DNA of 64,000 nucleotides from Alphaproteobacteria bacterium (GCA_030424845.1 JAUHWC010000005.1:1-64000), one strand, 5' to 3'; numbered from the stretch's first letter, positions 27,055 through 35,916 are shown. A program made the numbers and translations. Notes: a model not told the origin generated them from the sequence alone.

Positions 27055-27894
27055 ATGAGCGCCGATCTGGAAAATGCCATCGAAGCCGCCTGGGAAGCAC
27101 GCGACAGCGTTACTCCCGCCAGCAAGGACGTTCGCGAGGTGGTGGAAGCCGCGCTGGAGATGCTCGATAACGGCAGCGCCCGCGTGGCCCAGCCCGATGG
27201 CAACGGCGGCTGGCATGTGAACCAGTGGCTGAAGAAGGCAGTGCTGCTGTCCTTCCGCCTGAATGACAACGTGGTCGTGCCCGGTGGTGCAGCCGGTGCC
27301 CCCGGTTTCGACAAGGTGCCCAGCAAGTTTGACGGGTGGGATGAAGCCCGCTTCCGCCAGGCCGGTTTCCGCGTGGTACCGGGCGCGGTGGCGCGCAAGG
27401 GCAGCTTCATCGGCAAGAACGTGGTGCTGATGCCCAGTTTCGTGAACATCGGTGCCTATGTCGATGAAGGCACGATGGTGGACACCTGGGCGACCGTGGG
27501 ATCCTGCGCGCAGATCGGCAAGAACGTCCACATCTCAGGCGGCGCTGGCATTGGCGGCGTGCTGGAACCGATGCAGGCCGGCCCGGTGGTGATCGGTGAC
27601 GGCGCCTTCATCGGCGCGCGTTCGGAAGTGGCCGAAGGCGTCGTGGTTGGCGAAGGTGCGGTGCTCTCGATGGGCGTATACCTGGGCGCATCGACCAAGA
27701 TCGTCGATCGTGCCACCGGCGAAGTGCACATGGGCAATGTGCCGCCCTATGCAGTTGTGGTTCCCGGCTCCATGCCGGGCAAGCCGCTGCCCGATGGCAC
27801 GCCCGGCCCCAGCCTCTATTGCGCCGTGATCGTGAAGACGGTGGACGCACAGACACGCTCCAAGACCGGCATCAATGACCTGCTGCGAGACTGA
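27055..27894 (+). CDS. dapD: Tetrahydrodipicolinate N-succinyltransferase
   Basis: A 279-residue trimeric enzyme that succinylates tetrahydrodipicolinate in lysine and diaminopimelate synthesis. The N-terminal helical domain ([10 protein letters not shown]) is followed by [20 protein letters not shown] and a left-handed beta helix with hexapeptide repeats ([60 protein letters not shown]). Length is normal. Starts with ATG behind a purine-rich AGGGGACAAGGGCC segment. Confidence 0.95.
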   Translation: MSADLENAIEAAWEARDSVTPASKDVREVVEAALEMLDNGSARVAQPDGNGGWHVNQWLKKAVLLSFRLNDNVVVPGGAAGAPGFDKVPSKFDGWDEARFRQAGFRVVPGAVARKGSFIGKNVVLMPSFVNIGAYVDEGTMVDTWATVGSCAQIGKNVHISGGAGIGGVLEPMQAGPVVIGDGAFIGARSEVAEGVVVGEGAVLSMGVYLGASTKIVDRATGEVHMGNVPPYAVVVPGSMPGKPLPDGTPGPSLYCAVIVKTVDAQTRSKTGINDLLRD

Positions 27895-28001
27895 TGCGCG
27901 GGGCAGATACGGCCCAAAGCACGCACCGGCTTTTCGGAACGCCAGGGCCGCCGATCCGTAGATTCTGCAGATTGCAGCATAATTTACGGAAAGGATCCGC
28001 C

Positions 28002-28181
28002 TTGAAAACGCATGACAACGAAATTCACATCGAGACCAACGAAGCACGCGGTGAATCGACACCGCACGTTGTTCGCTGGGTGCTCGCGATCAGCCTCGCG
28101 CTGGCGATCATCACCATGTCCGCAGTGTGGACTGTCCCCGCAATTACCGGAAAGGCAGACGCCGGGGAGTATGCCTGGTGA
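28002..28181 (+). CDS. Small single-pass membrane protein
   Basis: A 59-residue protein starting with TTG at 28002 behind AAGGA (27990-27994). Polar N terminus KTHDNEIHIETNEARGEST, then one TM helix (VVRWVLAISLALAIITMSAV) and a short tail. I have seen this arrangement in sphingomonads with no assigned role. It is 107 bases after dapD and its stop is adjacent to the convergent dipeptidase stop. Confidence 0.6.
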   Translation: MKTHDNEIHIETNEARGESTPHVVRWVLAISLALAIITMSAVWTVPAITGKADAGEYAW

Positions 28182-29450
28182 TCAGTTTACCGGGCTTTCG
28201 ATCGGCTTCATGCGGGCCTGCGCTGCGGCATAGGCTTCCGCCTCGCGCATGACCCGCATCATGTTGCGACTGGCGATCTTCTCGAGGTCCTGCTGGCTGT
28301 ATCCGCGCCGCGCCAGTTCCTCGAACAGCGCGGGATAGCCGGACACGTCCTCCATGCCGACAGGGCCGGTGGCCATGCCATCGTAATCACCGCCAAGGCC
28401 GATGTAATCGATTCCGGCGACTTCGCGGATATGGTCGACATGGTCAGCCATGTCGGAAATGGTGGCCAGCGGCATGGGATTGGCGGCATCCCACTCTGAA
28501 AGGCCTGCGGAAACCTTTTCGGGCTCGCCCCGCCACCAGGCCTGCAGCCGCGCCCGTTCCGCATGGCGCGCAGCATACCAGATGCGGTGTGCCTCGCTCA
28601 GATAGTCAGGCAAGCCTACTACCATCACGATCCCGCCCTGCCTGGGCAGGCGAGCCAGCACGTTGTCGGGCACATTGCGCGAGTGGCCGTTCACTGCCCG
28701 CGCGCCGGAGTGGCTGAAGATGACCGGCGCATCGGTGGCATCCATGGCATCGAGCATGGTCGCCTCGCTCACATGGCTGAGGTCTATGAGCATGCCGAGG
28801 CGCGCCATCTCGCGGATCACCTGCACGCCGAATTCGCTCAGGCCGTCATGCTCCGGATCATCGGTGGCACTGTCTGCCCAGGGCGTGTTGGCGGAATGGG
28901 TTATAGTCATGTAGCGCGCGCCCAGGTTATACATCTGGCGCAGCACGGCAAGGCTGGAACCGATCGAATGTCCGCCTTCCATGCCTAGCAGGGAAGCGAT
29001 CTTGCCGTCATCCATCGTGGCCTGCACGTCATTCGCGGTCAGTGCCAGCCGGAGGTCTTCAGGATAGGCTTCGATCAGGCGCTTGGTCACATCGATCTGC
29101 TCGATCGTGGCTTGCACAGCCTCTGCCTCGGTCGTGTTCACGCTGACAAAGACGGACCAGAACTGCGCCCCGACACGTCCTTGTTCCAGGCGCGGCAAGT
29201 CCGTATGCATCGCGCTTTCGCCTGCCCCGCCCCAGCCCGGTTCGGCCTGAGTATCGTGGAAATCGAAGCCCTCCAGCACGTTTCCCCGGCGGCCGCGCAA
29301 CTGGATCGGCGTATCATTATGCCCGTCCCATACAGGTGCCGCGTCCAACGCGGCTGCGGCAACCTCTTCCGGAGATTGGGCATGGGCAGGAATGGCAAGG
29401 GCAACTCCGGCCAGCAGTGCGGCGGCCAAAGCGGTCTGGCAGTTATTCAC
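28182..29450 (-). CDS. Secreted membrane-type dipeptidase, M19 family
   Basis: A 422-residue zinc dipeptidase with a Sec signal peptide (ALAAALLAGVALAIPAHA). M19 metal ligands and substrate residues are visible: VWDGHNDTPIQLRG, the bridging Glu in LGMEGGHSIGSS, ITHSANTPWADS, VIFSHSGARAV, and DYIGLGGDYDGM near the C terminus. Relatives cleave dipeptides, including D-amino-acid ones. The start is GTG 29450 with AAGGATC about ten bases upstream. Periplasmic location inferred from the signal. Confidence 0.93.
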   Translation of the reverse strand: MNNCQTALAAALLAGVALAIPAHAQSPEEVAAAALDAAPVWDGHNDTPIQLRGRRGNVLEGFDFHDTQAEPGWGGAGESAMHTDLPRLEQGRVGAQFWSVFVSVNTTEAEAVQATIEQIDVTKRLIEAYPEDLRLALTANDVQATMDDGKIASLLGMEGGHSIGSSLAVLRQMYNLGARYMTITHSANTPWADSATDDPEHDGLSEFGVQVIREMARLGMLIDLSHVSEATMLDAMDATDAPVIFSHSGARAVNGHSRNVPDNVLARLPRQGGIVMVVGLPDYLSEAHRIWYAARHAERARLQAWWRGEPEKVSAGLSEWDAANPMPLATISDMADHVDHIREVAGIDYIGLGGDYDGMATGPVGMEDVSGYPALFEELARRGYSQQDLEKIASRNMMRVMREAEAYAAAQARMKPIESPVN

Positions 29451-29586
29451 GAAAGGCGATCCTTTTTCAGGCGGCCGCTTGCCGCCGGGTAGTCTCGAGC
29501 GTCAAGGTTGCAGGACTAACCGCTCCACCGCATGGCGCAAGGTCCAAGTAGGACCCGCCGCGCCAGCCTTGGCCGCACAAGCAGAA

Positions 29587-29612
29587 CGGCGGCCCTCCGA
29601 GGAGAGCCGCCG
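29587..29612 (-). terminator. Hairpin downstream of the YadA-type locus
   Basis: CGGCGGC (29587-29593) pairs with GCCGCCG (29606-29612), extendable by one A-T pair outward. Read on the minus strand it follows the adhesin remnant and is succeeded by TTCTGCTTGTG, a weak T-rich run. Confidence 0.4.
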
Positions 29613-29641
29613 TCCGGTTGTTGCAGTACTGATCAGTGGGA

Positions 29642-30406
29642 TCAGAACTTGATGCTGGCACCCACGCCGCCGCCAACTGCGTCTTCCGAGAAGCCGATGT
29701 TGGCGCCAAGGCCAAAGCCGCTTTCGGTGACGAACTGGGCACGGATGGCACCGGCATATTTGCCTTCGAACGCACCGGCACCCAGTGACACACCGCCTTC
29801 GCCGTTGTCGAGGTTCAGCGGTGCAGCGTTCAGGGCGAAGCCCATCGCGATACCCTTGAAGGCCTGCTAGCTGCGGCCTTCAAGGTTGGTGAGGCGGCTA
29901 TCGATCACGTCGATACAGGCGTTCAGCGTGTTCACCGCGCTGGTGAGTTGGCCGAAGGTTGCCACGTCATTTGCGGCCAAACCGTCAGACACGCCGGACA
30001 CACGGCCCGTCGAGCTGTCGAGAGTGATCGTGCCGGCCATCACATCGCCATTGACGGTGATGATGTCGCCATCAGTGGTGGTGATGTCACCGCCAGCCGA
30101 AACGCTGCCGTCAGCCGCAATGTTGCCGCCAACCGCCAGGTCGACACCGATGGTGGCGTTACCAGTGTTGTTGATGGTGGTGGAGTTCACCGTGGTGATG
30201 TTGCCGACGCTGGCGTTCACCGTGGTGGCATTCACCGTACCGATGTTGCCGGTGCCTGCATTGATGGTGCCGACATTGTTGATGTCGTTACCGGTCATGT
30301 CGAGATCGCCGGTCAGCGTTGCGCCAGCTGCCGTCAACGTGCCTGCGAGGGTCATGTTGCCGGCGTTGTCCAGCGTCAGCGTCGAGCCGTTGGTGGAGTC
30401 GGTCAC
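29642..30406 (-). pseudogene. YadA-type trimeric adhesin, interrupted by an in-frame amber codon
   Basis: Two open segments in the same frame are separated by a single TAG (29867-29869). The upstream segment (GTG 30406 to the TAG) has repeated strands such as NVGTINAGTGNIGTVNATTV and ends in a coiled-coil-like LTSAVNTLNACIDVIDSRLT. The downstream segment reads QAFKGIAMGFALNAAPLNL and ends GGGVGASIKF, a four-strand YadA membrane anchor with terminal Phe. Without readthrough no anchor is made. No signal peptide precedes the first segment; a frame-shifted upstream reading from ATG 30489 (MAQLSYRDAAP) could be a lost N terminus. Decaying gene is the likeliest view; a sequencing error or readthrough are alternatives. 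Confidence 0.75.
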
Positions 30407-30625
30407 CGCGATGCCTTCGTGGAGGGAATGGGCAAGGGGCTGGAGCTCTGAGTCGAGGGTGCGGCATCACGGTAGCTGAGCTGGGCCATCATGCATTATC
30501 GCAAGAAGTGACAATCGCTATCGTCGCGCTGCAGCGATGGCGGCGAGGGTGAACTTTGCTTTGACAGGCAACTCGCTGCCGCTAGTTTCCTTTCTTGAAT
30601 GCTCAACAATCGGAAGGATCACGTC

Positions 30626-31132
30626 ATGGTTTCGAAGCGTCCCGTCGCCTTTGCCCTCACCGGCCTTGCAACTGTCGCCTTGCTGGCAGCTTGCGGAGAA
30701 ACCGCTGGTGACGAAGCTGTCGAAACGGCAGCCGTCGAAGAGGGAGAGCCCGATGCTGTTGCCCAGCGCCAGGAACTGCTGGAAGGCATGGGCGATGCGT
30801 TCACGGTCATCCGTGAGCAGCTGGAAGGCGATGGCGATGTCGAGGCCATCGCGGCAGCCGCGGCCACGCTTAACACCAATGCCGTGCAGTTCGTCGAGTT
30901 CTTCCCGGAAGGCACCAGCATGAGCGCAGGTGCGGACACCGAAGCGCTCGACACCATCTGGGAAGATCCGGAAGGCTTCGCCGCGGCACATCAGCGCCTG
31001 ATGGATGAAAGCGCGAAGATGGTCGAGGCTGCCGCCAGCGGCGATCTCGAGCAGATCGGTGCACAGGTCATGCCGCTGGGCATGTCCTGCGGAAACTGCC
31101 ACGACACCTACCGCTATGATGACGAGGCCTGA
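30626..31132 (+). CDS. Cytochrome c-prime-like lipoprotein
   Basis: A 168-residue protein with a signal peptide ending in lipobox LLAAC and an acidic spacer, then a four-helix cytochrome c-prime domain: RQELLEGMGDAFTVIREQL, then FFPEGTSMSAGADT, TIWEDPEGFAAAH and the C-terminal heme motif SCGNCHDTYR (CxxCH). Such proteins carry a single c-type heme and handle electrons or NO in the periplasm; lipidation would tether it to a membrane. ATG 30626 follows GGAAGGA. It is 11 bases from a cytochrome b561 gene, a likely redox partner. Confidence 0.88.
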   Translation: MVSKRPVAFALTGLATVALLAACGETAGDEAVETAAVEEGEPDAVAQRQELLEGMGDAFTVIREQLEGDGDVEAIAAAAATLNTNAVQFVEFFPEGTSMSAGADTEALDTIWEDPEGFAAAHQRLMDESAKMVEAAASGDLEQIGAQVMPLGMSCGNCHDTYRYDDEA

Positions 31133-31143
31133 GGCCATCCGGG

Positions 31144-31833
31144 GTGAGCACCGAAAGCGGAAGTGACAGTCCTTCAGGGCAGGTGCGCGTGTGGGATTTG
31201 CCCGTGCGCATCTGCCACTGGGGCTTCGTGCTGCTTTTGCCCGTGTTGTGGTGGACGGCCGAAAACAGCGAGATGCGCTGGCACATGCGGGCCGGCACAC
31301 TGCTGCTGGCGCTGGTGATCTTCCGTATACTGTGGGGCTTTTCCGGCAGCAGCACCGCGCGCTTTGCCAGCTTCGTGCGCGGACCGCTGGCAGTGCTCGG
31401 TTACCTGCGCACGATCGGCAAGGGCGGCGACAAGGCTCCGGGACACAATCCGGCAGGCGGGTGGAGCGCGGTGGTGCTCATCCTGCTGCTGGCCGCGCAG
31501 GCCTTCTCGGGCCTGTTCGCGGGCGATCCCTTCGACGGGGCGATAGGACCGCTCAACGAAACCCTGGGGATCAGGTTCTCCGCCCAGATGACCGACTGGC
31601 ACGAATGGGCCTTCAACCTGATCCTGGGCTTCGTCGCGCTCCATCTTGTGGCAATAGCCACCTACAGCCTCGCGCTGCGCGACCGGCTGGTTCCACCGAT
31701 GATTACCGGCAAGCGCGAAGGCGGCGCGATTGTTGGCGAGATGCAGCCCGTCCCGGCCTGGCGCGCGATGCTGTGCGCCGTGCTGGCGGGAGGCGCTGCC
31801 CTCTGGGTCTATAACGGGGCGCCGGGGCTTTAA
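31144..31833 (+). CDS. Cytochrome b561-type membrane protein
   Basis: A 229-residue inner-membrane diheme cytochrome with four main TM helices. Candidate heme ligands are in VRICHWGFVLLL, MRWHMRAGTLLL, MTDWHEWAFNLI and FVALHLVAIATY. GTG start at 31144, directly behind the cytochrome c-prime gene. Members pass electrons from the quinone pool to periplasmic c-type partners, which suits the neighbour. A fifth short hydrophobic helix lies at the C terminus (AMLCAVLAGGAALWVY). Confidence 0.88.
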   Translation: MSTESGSDSPSGQVRVWDLPVRICHWGFVLLLPVLWWTAENSEMRWHMRAGTLLLALVIFRILWGFSGSSTARFASFVRGPLAVLGYLRTIGKGGDKAPGHNPAGGWSAVVLILLLAAQAFSGLFAGDPFDGAIGPLNETLGIRFSAQMTDWHEWAFNLILGFVALHLVAIATYSLALRDRLVPPMITGKREGGAIVGEMQPVPAWRAMLCAVLAGGAALWVYNGAPGL

Positions 31834-31858
31834 GGGCACCACCATCGCGGCGGTGCCC
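31834..31858. terminator. Hairpin between convergent genes
   Basis: GGGCACC (31834-31840) pairs with GGTGCCC (31852-31858). It fills the 44-base space between the cytochrome b561 stop and the dioxygenase stop. There is no strong T-run on either side, so it is only a candidate bidirectional terminator. Confidence 0.4.
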
Positions 31859-31877
31859 CCAAGCATGATTGCGAAGG

Positions 31878-33137
31878 TCAGTCTTCCTTGCCGGCCACGC
31901 CGTAGTTGATCTGGGCGTTCCGCGTCTTCTGGAATTCGGGAACACTCATGCCCTTCATCGCGGCATAGATGTCGATATTGCCGATACCGGTCACCGCACC
32001 GAGCTTTTCGAGCATGAAGAAGATCACGCCGTAATGGATCATGCCGATCCAGTCACGCTCGCGTACAAGGCGCTTTTCCTCCTCTGTCAGGCCGCCCTTT
32101 TCATAGGCGGCTTCCTCGTCCTCGCGGAACAGCTTGCGCATGTCCGGCTGGGTGAGTGAGTGGAGGAAGTGGTTGAGGCGGAAGCCCTTGACCGACCGTT
32201 CGATGGTGAAGGGGTAGGTACCTTCCATCTCCTCGGCACCGACATAGTCCCGGTCGGCGCGAGCGCGGGTCACTGCCGGGTCCTCGACCGGTTCGCCGCC
32301 GGACTTTTCTTCCAGGATCATCGTGGCGATGGGGCACATGGAAGGCAGGAAATAGGTCTTGTGCGTGCACTCGACCTCGGCCGCCAGCGCGCCGCGCATC
32401 ATCAGCCACATGACAACCTCGGCGCCTTCCCAGCCGCCCATCTTGGCGAGCTCTGCCACGGTCATGTCGAGCAGGCTTTCCGGGTCCTTCTCCAGCCGGT
32501 CCATGAACTCGGCATCCCATTCGGGATTGTTGAAGCCGCAGCCTTCGCCGTGGACCTGGTGCGACAGGCCGCCGGTGCCGGCAATCGCCACCTTGATGTC
32601 TTCCGGATAGGACAGGATCGCCTGCCGCAGGCTCTTGCCGAACTTGTAGAAACGACGGGCGGACGGCAGCGGCACGGTCAGCACGCCGCAGACAACGGGC
32701 AGCAACTTGCAGGCCCAACCGCTGTCATCATAATCCACCATGACGGACAGCGGCGAGAATGCGCCGTGATCCAGCCCCTTGCCCTGGAAATAGGACAGGT
32801 CGAATTCATTGGCGACCATCACGCGGGCAACGTGTTCGGCAAACTTGGGATCGCCCTTGATTGCCGGGATATCACGTGGACCGCCACCTTCGTCTGCTGC
32901 CTTGAACTCCTCGCCAACGCCCAGTGCGAAGTGGCTGTAGTGGTCGAAGAAGGAGGTCATGTGGTCATTGTAGATGTAGACCAGCACGTCCGGCTTCTTT
33001 TCGCGGAACCACTGCTGCACCGGTTCATAGCCTTCGAAGATAGGCTTCCACACGGGATCGTCCTGCTTGCCGCCGTCCTTGGCGAAAGCGATGGTGGGAG
33101 TGTGCGACGTGGCAACGCCGCCGACAATAGTGGCCAT
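31878..33137 (-). CDS. Extradiol dioxygenase, gallate dioxygenase-like (fused LigB-LigA)
   Basis: A 419-residue class III extradiol dioxygenase. The N-terminal LigB-like catalytic domain (1-280) has GGVATSHTPTIAFA, VYIYNDHMTSFF, GLDHGAFSPLSVM and GTGGLSHQVHGEG, which supply the Fe(II) ligands and catalytic His. A C-terminal LigA-like domain (about 300-419) has FRLNHFLHSLTQPDMRKLF and IGMIHYGVIFFMLEKLGAV. The fused layout and length fit gallate dioxygenase (GalA/DesB), which cleaves gallate to 4-oxalomesaconate; protocatechuate-type substrates cannot be excluded. No other aromatic-degradation gene is near. ATG 33137 is the family start. Confidence 0.85.
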   Translation of the reverse strand: MATIVGGVATSHTPTIAFAKDGGKQDDPVWKPIFEGYEPVQQWFREKKPDVLVYIYNDHMTSFFDHYSHFALGVGEEFKAADEGGGPRDIPAIKGDPKFAEHVARVMVANEFDLSYFQGKGLDHGAFSPLSVMVDYDDSGWACKLLPVVCGVLTVPLPSARRFYKFGKSLRQAILSYPEDIKVAIAGTGGLSHQVHGEGCGFNNPEWDAEFMDRLEKDPESLLDMTVAELAKMGGWEGAEVVMWLMMRGALAAEVECTHKTYFLPSMCPIATMILEEKSGGEPVEDPAVTRARADRDYVGAEEMEGTYPFTIERSVKGFRLNHFLHSLTQPDMRKLFREDEEAAYEKGGLTEEEKRLVRERDWIGMIHYGVIFFMLEKLGAVTGIGNIDIYAAMKGMSVPEFQKTRNAQINYGVAGKED

Positions 33138-33373
33138 GGTGTACTGTCCTCTCATGCACGCAGGGGAACAAGCCCCGCGCAGGTTCTGATCTCTACATTC
33201 CCTTTTGCCATGCCGATACGGGGGGCGACAAGGCGATTCTTCCATATGGGTGAAGTTTTCAGAGATGCGAATTTGTCTCCTTGTGCAGTGGCAGCCCGGT
33301 CTCTTCGTCATCCAAGCATACTTTTGCATGCGCCCGAATCTGGCCTAAGCTTGGCAAAACACGGGAGAGATCG

Positions 33374-34921
33374 ATGGGTATTCTCGAGAAGCTGCGCTGG
33401 CTGGCACCATGCGCAATGGCTTTCCTCGCCACTCTGCAGGCACCGGCATGGGCGCAGGAGCCCGCCCCCGATCCCGCGCGCGCGGTGCTGGAGCGGGCTG
33501 CCGAAGCCATGGGCGGAAAGGAGCGGCTCGAGGCACTCGAAACCGTGGTGCTGACGGGCTTTGGCCAGCGCGTCTACCACAAGGGCGGCGGCTTCCTGAC
33601 AGGCGAAGCGATGGCCCCGCCAAAATGGCAATCGGTGGCCGATGCCCAGCGCACCTTCGATCTACAGAACGAGCGCGCGCTGAACCAGGAACGGCGGGCA
33701 TTCCATTTTCCCTTCGCAGGGCTGTTCGGGCTCGATTTTGCGCGCAATTCGACCCTGCAATCGGGCACGCAGTTGCTCGACCATCCGCTTCCGGCGTTGC
33801 TTGAGGCGCTGGATGAGGAAACCCGGCTGGGCAGCGTATCGATCGAAGACGGGATCATCCTTGTCGAATTCACGCCCGAAGGTTCGTCCACGCCTGCCTG
33901 GCTGGGCATCGATCCGCGCACCCATTTGCCTGCCTTCTCGCGCTGGATCGAGGGCGATCCGAACCTGGGGGACCTGACCCATACTGCCTGGTTCACCGGC
34001 TATGCCCCGTTCGATGGCGTGCAACTGCCGCTGGGCCTGATGAACCGGCTTGACTGGCGCGAGCAGGTCACGCTGATGTTCCAGGTGGATTCCTATCGGC
34101 TCGACGTGCCCGCGGAACAATTGCCCACCTTCCCCGAAGCGCCGCGCACGTCCGCCGTCGGCAGCTCGCCGCAAGCGCGTGTCTCGCAAGTGGCCGATGG
34201 GGTGTGGGACGTGCGCGTCGGCACGTCCGGCGGCGCAGTGATCGAATTTGCGGACAGGCTGGTGATGTTCGAAGCCTATGGCGGAGAGGCACAGACACTG
34301 GCGAGGATCGATGCCGCCAATGCGCTTGTGCCCGGCAAGCAGGTGGAGGCCGTGATCGTGAGCCACCACCACTTCGACCACACGGGGGGGCTGCGCGCAG
34401 CCGTCTCGCGGGGGCTGGAAGTGATCTCGCATCGCGGGAACGAAGGGATCATCCGGGAAATGCTCGCGCGCCCTGCGGTCCATTTCCCTGACGCACTGGC
34501 CCGCAACCCGCACGATCTCGTGTTCACGCCGGTGGACGAGGAACTGGTGCTGGAGGACGCCATGCGCCGCCTCGAGCTTTACCGGGTTGTGGAACATGCC
34601 CACATGCCGAACGCGATATTCGCCTACCTCCCGCAAGAGCGCATCACGATGGAAGGCGACCTGGGAGACGAAGCGTGGAACTTCCACTGGTGGGGCGGCG
34701 CGCTGGCGGCCAACATCGCGCATTACGGCATCGAACCGGAAACCAACATCGCGGTCCATTCCAGCGGGCCCTTGTCCATCGCGCAGACGCTGGCCAATAT
34801 CCAGCGGCAGGCGGAAGCAGCCATGCAATATTGCCGCGAGACCGAGGCGGGCGGGCGCTACGTCTTCGGTTGCCCGGTACAATATGACAGCACCGGCCCC
34901 CTGCCGCTGACCGTGCGCTGA
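33374..34921 (+). CDS. Secreted MBL-fold metallohydrolase with N-terminal domain
   Basis: A 515-residue protein with a signal peptide (WLAPCAMAFLATLQAPAWAQ). Residues about 30-270 form a beta-rich domain that begins RAVLERAAEAMGGKERLEAL, common in periplasmic lipid- or sugar-interacting proteins. The MBL domain (about 285-460) has the zinc motif SHHHFDHTGGLRA, followed by a diverged set of later ligands (VVEHAHMPNAIFAYLP and GDLGDEAWNFHWWG). Substrate unknown. ATG 33374 follows GGGAGAG. The stop lies in an 11-base triplicated repeat. Confidence 0.82.
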   Translation: MGILEKLRWLAPCAMAFLATLQAPAWAQEPAPDPARAVLERAAEAMGGKERLEALETVVLTGFGQRVYHKGGGFLTGEAMAPPKWQSVADAQRTFDLQNERALNQERRAFHFPFAGLFGLDFARNSTLQSGTQLLDHPLPALLEALDEETRLGSVSIEDGIILVEFTPEGSSTPAWLGIDPRTHLPAFSRWIEGDPNLGDLTHTAWFTGYAPFDGVQLPLGLMNRLDWREQVTLMFQVDSYRLDVPAEQLPTFPEAPRTSAVGSSPQARVSQVADGVWDVRVGTSGGAVIEFADRLVMFEAYGGEAQTLARIDAANALVPGKQVEAVIVSHHHFDHTGGLRAAVSRGLEVISHRGNEGIIREMLARPAVHFPDALARNPHDLVFTPVDEELVLEDAMRRLELYRVVEHAHMPNAIFAYLPQERITMEGDLGDEAWNFHWWGGALAANIAHYGIEPETNIAVHSSGPLSIAQTLANIQRQAEAAMQYCRETEAGGRYVFGCPVQYDSTGPLPLTVR

Positions 34922-34938
34922 CCGTGCGCTGACCGCGC
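34906..34938 (+). repeat. Three tandem 11-bp units over the MBL gene stop codon
   Basis: GCTGACCGTGC occurs at 34906-34916 and 34917-34927, and again at 34928-34938 with one change (T to C). The gene stop TGA lies at the junction of units 1 and 2, so extra units fall after the stop. Confidence 0.9.
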
Positions 34939-34954
34939 AGTTCACCAAACAAGA

Positions 34955-34985
34955 CGGGCGGGAAGCATGCTGTGCTTCCCGCCCG
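34955..34985. terminator. Strong bidirectional hairpin between convergent genes
   Basis: CGGGCGGGAAGCA (34955-34967) and TGCTTCCCGCCCG (34973-34985) form a perfect 13-bp stem with a 5-base loop. On the minus strand it is followed by TCTTGTTTGG, so it fits a terminator for the SWIB gene; on the plus strand it follows the MBL gene. Confidence 0.7.
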
Positions 34986-35025
34986 CTCGTTGCTCATGTT
35001 CCGCCCCGCAAAGGGCGTGGATGGC

Positions 35026-35277
35026 TTAGCTCAGGTGCTTGGACACTGCGGCGGTCATCTTGAACATGGAGATCTGGGCATTGCCGATCACGGCGCCGAG
35101 CTTGGCGTCGGGGTTGATCTGGCGCTTGTCCTTGGAATCCTGCAGGCCGTTGGCCTTGATGTATTCCCACACCTTGGAAGTGACCTGGGCGCGGGTCATC
35201 GGGCCCTTGCCAACCACGTTCTCGAGTGCATCCGAAAGATTCACGGGCTTCTGAAGCGCGTTGTTCTTTGCAGCCAT
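35026..35277 (-). CDS. Stand-alone SWIB/MDM2 domain protein
   Basis: An 83-residue basic protein that is little more than one SWIB domain: GPMTRAQVTSKVWEYIKANG, LQDSKDKRQINPDAKL and AQISMFKMTAAVSKHLS. SWIB domains in eukaryotes belong to chromatin remodelers and in chlamydiae to histone-linked topoisomerase fusions; bacterial stand-alone forms have no settled function, DNA binding or nucleoid association being inferred. Monocistronic, ATG preceded by GGGAAGGAAAG. Confidence 0.9.
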   Translation of the reverse strand: MAAKNNALQKPVNLSDALENVVGKGPMTRAQVTSKVWEYIKANGLQDSKDKRQINPDAKLGAVIGNAQISMFKMTAAVSKHLS

Positions 35278-35316
35278 TATACTTTCCTTCCCTTACAAAT
35301 TGCCAAGCCGGAACAC

Positions 35317-35916
35317 TCAGTCCTCGTCCTCGGCGTCCCAATCATAGTCGCCACCCTCTTCGCGGGCATAAGTCCCGGTCAGCAGCGATACGGCTGTCAC
35401 ATGGCCTTTCATGGCCTCCACCAGGTCTTCCCGGCTTGCCCCCGGCATCAGCGTGAGCGGAAGGTCAAGCGCGAAAAGCTGGAATACGTAATCATGCGGC
35501 TCGGCCCCGGTGGGCGGATCGGGCAGCAGCCATTCGGAATTGCCGAAGCTGTTCTTGCCCACGCGTAGCGGAACTTCGCCTTCAAGGATCTGCCCCTTCT
35601 GGCCGGGCATGCCCCACACCAGCCAGTGGCAGAAGGGCTTGTCGCCGGGTGCGTGCGGATCTTCGACGATCAGCGCCACTTCCATTGCCCCGGTGGGAGG
35701 TGCCGTCCACTCCAGCGGCGGAGCCACGGAGTCCTCTTCGTCCGCCGTGAAGGACGGGTCGAGTGCGCCGCCATCGGTAAAGGCCGCGGAGGACAGCGAG
35801 AAGCCGCCCTTCCCCAGCAAGGTCTCATCCGCCAGTTGCGCCACTGCCAGCCCGGCATGGCCGGGACCGGGGTTGTGCAAGGCCTTGCCCAGCCAATCGG
35901 GCACGGATTGAGACAT
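35317..35916 (-). CDS. YbhB/YbcL family phosphatidylethanolamine-binding-like protein
   Basis: A 199-residue cytoplasmic PEBP-fold protein. The ligand-site motifs are SVAPPLEWTAPPTGAMEVAL, VEDPHAPGDKPFCHWLVWGM, GKNSFGNSEWLLPDPPTG and DYVFQLFALD. The C terminus is unusually acidic (DYDWDAEDED). Bacterial members have unclear roles, often described as Raf-kinase-inhibitor-like. The gene lies 39 bases upstream of the SWIB gene on the same strand and may share its transcript. Confidence 0.9.
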   Translation of the reverse strand: MSQSVPDWLGKALHNPGPGHAGLAVAQLADETLLGKGGFSLSSAAFTDGGALDPSFTADEEDSVAPPLEWTAPPTGAMEVALIVEDPHAPGDKPFCHWLVWGMPGQKGQILEGEVPLRVGKNSFGNSEWLLPDPPTGAEPHDYVFQLFALDLPLTLMPGASREDLVEAMKGHVTAVSLLTGTYAREEGGDYDWDAEDED

